Assembly (NCBI GenBank): GCA_001910725.1 | Contig: MJGA01000001.1 | Location: forward strand, 992,001 to 1,056,000 | Reading direction: 5' to 3' | Origin: Phanerodontia chrysosporium | Lineage: Eukaryota; Basidiomycota; Agaricomycetes; Polyporales; Phanerochaetaceae | Length of the DNA: 64,000 nt | Shown here: positions 60,615-64,000 of the stretch, piece after piece | How the letters are laid out: each line of letters starts with the position of its first letter | How positions within the stretch are numbered: the first letter of the stretch is position 1 | Notes under the pieces: generated by a model | What the model saw: the letters and a program-made list of their open reading frames with translations, nothing else | Told to the model about the DNA's origin: nothing | Databases searched by the model: none | Position numbers and translations under genes: made by a program

Positions 60615-63600
60615 ATGCCCCCCGAACAAGAGCTCGTCGCAGTCACTGGAGGCAATGGCTTCATCGTATGTTCAAAACCCGGCTGCTGTTCTCGTGCCTA
60701 GCACTTATCGCGCATCGTTGGCAGGGAAGCCATGTCGCAGAACGCCTCATGTCCCTTGGTTATTCTGTAAGGGTAATCGACCTCGCGCGTCGATCGCTTT
60801 TGGAGAATAACCCCGGGATAGAGGTCGTCGTTGGCGATCTTCGGAAGCGCGACTTCGCCCATCGGGCCTGCCGTGGGGCGAAGTATGTGCTACATTTCGC
60901 GGCGAACATGGGTGGGATGGGAACCATCCACGAAGACAACGAGGCGATCATCTACCAAGACAACCATACGATGCTCCTAAACGTCCTTCAGGCTTGCAAA
61001 GACCTCGGCGTGAAAAAGTTCCTGTTCGCCTCCTCCGCCTGCGTCTACCCCGAGTCTCGACAGTTTGCCGGCAGTGACGTCTCGCTTGCCGAGGGCGACA
61101 TCTGGGCGGACCCTCCGCCGCACCCCCAGGGCCTCTATGGACTCGAGAAGCTCTGCTCCGAGCTTGTCATCTTGCGCGGCGCGCCACTTTCGTTGAGGAC
61201 GTATATTGCCCGGTTCCACAATATTTATGGCCCACATGGTTCCTGGAGAGATGGCCGCGAGAAGGTGCCTGCCGCTGTCCTGCGGAAGGCTATCGCCGCA
61301 AAGGTGTCCGGTGAACAGGAAATCGAGCTTTGGGGTGATGGCACTCAAAGGAGAAGTTTTTGTTACATCGACGACGCGGTCGAAGGTGTACTGAAGCTTC
61401 TTGCTTCTGAGTACCATGGTCCCGTCAACATTGGTTCAGAAGAGGCGGTCACTATCCGAGAACTCACAGAGATGGCCGCGGAGGCGGTAGGCCTGCAGGA
61501 CTTCACCATCCGCTCTCTTGAGGGCATGCCGATTGGCGTCGCTTCCAGGAACTCCAATAACACGCTCGTTCGCCGCGTACTAGGATGGGAGCCTCGGATA
61601 TCGCTGCGGGAGGGCCTGCGGCGAACCGGAGTGTGGATAGAGGGCGAGATGGACCGTCTGCTCCTAGGTTTCGAGGACTCCAAGCGCGAAGAGGCGTTGC
61701 ACGCGCTCAAGACGAGTGTGATTCTTCGCCTCCGTCCCCGAGGCACTGTCTTCGGTATTCTTCTTCCGGTCACTTCGCGCTGTACCACGGATAATTTTAC
61801 TGGATGGGCTGAGTCTCTTCGCAATTTCGCGCAGAGCCTGGCTAGGACCACCGACGGCGAGACGCAGACACGCGAGTTCTCCTATCGCATATACCTTGCA
61901 GTTGACGAACAAGACGAGCCGATCCTCGCGAACGGCAATGCGGCGGAACGCATCCTGCGGGAGGAGGGCGTCGTAGACGTTGTGACTCTCGTGCGCAACT
62001 ATCCGCGTGGCCGAGTTTGCAGCCTGTGGAGGGACTGCGCGCGTAAAGCTTGGGAGGAGGGAGCCGACTATTTCGTCCTGATGGGGGACGACGTCACCTT
62101 GCACACCGTTGGTTGGATGTCGACCGTACATAGGGCGTTTCTCAGCATGGCGCAGGAGACTGGGACGCCGTTTGGCCTAGGGTGCGTCGCATTCAAGGAC
62201 ACGACCTTTCCGGGAATGCCCACCTTCCCCGTCGTCCACCGTACGCATATGGAAATCTTCGACGGCCGCGTCGTCCCCGACGTCTTCGTGAACCAGGATG
62301 GGGATCCGTTCCTATTCCAGCTCTATCGTCGCTTTGGATGCTCGAGGATGGTGGACTGCGAGATCCGGAATGCGGTCGGAGGCAGCGACGATGCTCGATA
62401 CGAGAAGGAGCCCGTCAAGGACTGGACGTTCGGCACCCTGTCCGAGGCTACTGCCATCGTCGAGACATTCCTCCGCGATGCCTCCTCGACTCGGAGGATC
62501 GTGCGCAAGCTGACCATCGACGTCATTGTGCCTTGCTACCGCGTGATGTTGCCGTACCTCGACACATTCCTGGGGCTGCAACCATCCCCTTCCTGCTCTG
62601 TAATGTTCATCATCATCGTGGACGATCCCAACTCCCCGAACATCGCAGAGCTGAAGGCAAAGTACGAGGAACGCCTGGACGTGCGCATCAGAGTGAACAA
62701 GGCGAATCTCGGGGCTTCTGCGTCCAGGAATCGAGGCCTCAGAGAATCTGCCGCCGAGTGGGTATTGTTCTTGGACGACGATGTTACGCCGCGACCCGAT
62801 ATCCTAGAGAAATTGGAGAAGGTCATTCGCGACCATCCTCGCGCGGCAGGATTTGTCGGCAACACTACATTTCCCCTCGCAGAGACCGTCTTCACGACAG
62901 CCGTGCACCTCGCAGGTGTAACCTTCTTTTGGAACATCGCCTCTAAGATGCCTAACGAGGAGGACGTCCCATGGGGTGTGACCGCGAACCTGGCGGCCCG
63001 TCGCGACGTGCCGGATGGCGTCGTATATGACGTGAGCTTCCCCAAGACCGGTGGTGGTGAAGACATTGACTACTGCCGCAAAAAGAGGGAGTATTCGGTA
63101 GCGCATGGCGGGACCGGGTTCGTCGCTGCCCCCGAGGTGGGCGCCGTTCATCCTTATTGGAACGCGGGTCGTCGCTCGTATTGGCGATTTTACATGTGGG
63201 CGAAGGGAGATGGCGCTCTCATCAGGCTCTATCCGGAGCACGTCTACCTCGATGCTCCGAACAGCGCTGAGATGTTCCTTTTCTCCATCGTCTTTACATG
63301 CACCACATTCGCCGCACAGTCGTGGATCGCCGTCCCCGAGTGCATCCGGCTTCTCGGGTTCAGGGCCATAGTGGCAGTGCTGGTTGTTAACGTCCTGCAT
63401 GACTGCTACCGCCATCTCTGGCGCGATGCGGACAGGACGAATGCAATCCAGACGAATGTAGGCGGTGTTCGCTGGGTGTTGGCCGTCCTGGAGAGTTCCC
63501 TCATCCGCATCTTCAGCGAGACTGGGCGCGTGGTGGGGCTGGTCGAGCGCGGAGAAGTCGGGCTACTGTGTCACCGATTTGATTGGTTCACCGGCATCTG

Positions 63601-63697
63601 GGGAGACGGTCCCAAGGACGACGAGAGGAGAAACAGCACGCAGCGCCTCGTCCTGTCTGGTGCGTTGCTGTTCCTGTGGGTCGCCCTTACAATCTGA
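60615..63697 (+). CDS. GDP-mannose 3,5-epimerase-like / double glycosyltransferase fusion
   Basis: About 1007 residues in two exons: 60615..60665 and 60725..63697. The 59-nt intron cuts the NAD motif TGGNGFIGSH. Domain 1 (residues 1 to about 345) is an SDR epimerase very like plant GDP-mannose 3,5-epimerase: FAANMGGMGTI, SSACVYPE, YGLEKL, FHNIYGPHGSWRDGREKVPA and NIGSEEAVTIREL. Cys123, Tyr155, Lys159 and Lys197 sit where Arabidopsis GME has Cys145, Tyr174, Lys178 and Lys217. Domain 2 (about 350-605) is a GT-A-like module with YFVLMGDDVTLH. Domain 3 (about 610-870) is a GT2 module: LTIDVIVPCYR, NLGASASRNRGLRE, VLFLDDDVTPRPD and GGEDIDYCRK. The C-terminus has two or three hydrophobic segments and ends FLWVALTI, so it is probably membrane-bound. 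Products and acceptors are unknown. Confidence 0.85.
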
Positions 63698-63965
63698 GCG
63701 TCGGTGATAACTTTGTACAATACCTGTGAAACATCCGACGTACTGCTAAGAATTGATCCTGACTTTTCTGCGGCCGGGTAGGACAAAAGAGGGAGGTTGA
63801 GTCAAATTTCCATCCGGAGGAGAGGGATGCGGCCCAAGGGAGGCCCACGCGTCGGTGCCTGCCGAGCGGCAAGCAATAAATTAGGTTTGGGCGCGTCTCG
63901 CCGCGTTCCCACTTCGCGTCCTTTTCTCCTCCACAACATAGACCTCGCGCTCGTCTGTCTCTGAA
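63698..63965. other. Intergenic, leader of the next gene
   Basis: About 270 bp downstream of the fusion gene. The last part is pyrimidine-rich, like a 5' leader. No other feature seen. Confidence 0.35.
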
Positions 63966-64000
63966 ATGGCGCGAACAACACGCCAGAGCGCACGCATCGC
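63966..64000 (+). CDS. Possible start of a further gene (partial)
   Basis: ATG at 63966 preceded by CTGAA and a pyrimidine-rich leader opens a frame (MARTTRQSARI) that runs off the window. A basic Arg/Thr/Ser N-terminus suggests a nuclear protein, but 11 codons are too few for any assignment. Confidence 0.35.
   Translation, partial: MARTTRQSARI

Noticed and set aside
62182..62946. 254-codon plus-strand frame inside the fusion gene
   Set aside because: Out-of-frame shadow of the GT modules, full of Arg and Pro as expected from the GC-rich third positions.
1..64000. tRNA, rRNA, CRISPR or bacterial operon features
   Set aside because: Looked for by eye and not found; the sequence is intron-rich eukaryotic nuclear DNA.

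Overview
The window reads as nuclear DNA of a filamentous basidiomycete, most likely a wood-decay Agaricomycete; Polyporales is my guess from gene content, not a proven placement. Genes are dense and lie on both strands. Most are cut by many 50-60 nt GT-AG introns, intergenic gaps are often only 200-400 bp, and several gene pairs sit head to head. I saw no tRNA, rRNA, CRISPR array or autonomous transposon.

Layout. 0-9 kb: 3' end of ORC4, a CipC-like stress protein, a patatin-type triacylglycerol lipase (TGL4/5-like), a WrbA-type quinone reductase, the ER protein BIG1, and elongation factor SPT4. 9-23 kb: Mediator subunit MED13, a DUF2433 phosphoesterase-like protein, a class 3 (diacylglycerol) lipase, and mitochondrial peptidase ICP55. 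23-31 kb: an APC amino-acid/GABA permease, translation factor eIF5B, and the GTPase ARL2. 32-38 kb: a cyclopropane-fatty-acid synthase and a membrane-anchored GT-B-like glycosyltransferase. 38-46 kb: a kinesin-3 (UNC-104/KIF1A type) and the U3 snoRNP protein IMP3. 47-58 kb: a Q-rich LIM-binding (LDB/SEUSS) co-regulator, a PNUTS-like PP1 regulator, an HMG-box protein and a WW-domain protein. 58-64 kb: a sugar-modification group made of a GT8 glycosyltransferase, a class I methyltransferase and a protein of about 1007 residues that fuses a GDP-mannose 3,5-epimerase-like domain to two glycosyltransferase modules. The first codons of another gene lie at the right edge.

Most genes are housekeeping: replication, transcription, translation, transport and lipid turnover. 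The last 6 kb differs. Its genes are intronless or have one intron, and they look like one sugar pathway. The epimerase domain keeps the four catalytic residues of plant GDP-mannose 3,5-epimerase, so GDP-L-galactose or GDP-L-gulose could be made and passed to the fused transferase modules. The whole gap between the GT8 and methyltransferase genes is a 226-bp foldback element with 27-bp inverted ends, which also supplies the methyltransferase stop codon.

Two structural points affect anyone using the sequence. The kinesin P-loop is encoded by three consecutive exons of 12, 19 and 11 nt, and its FHA domain begins across exons of 21 and 7 nt, so ordinary gene callers will miss them. Ten places in three conserved genes (lipase, eIF5B, LDB/SEUSS) need one extra base to restore the frame, mostly in short homopolymer runs. 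This points to base-dropping sequencing error rather than pseudogenes.
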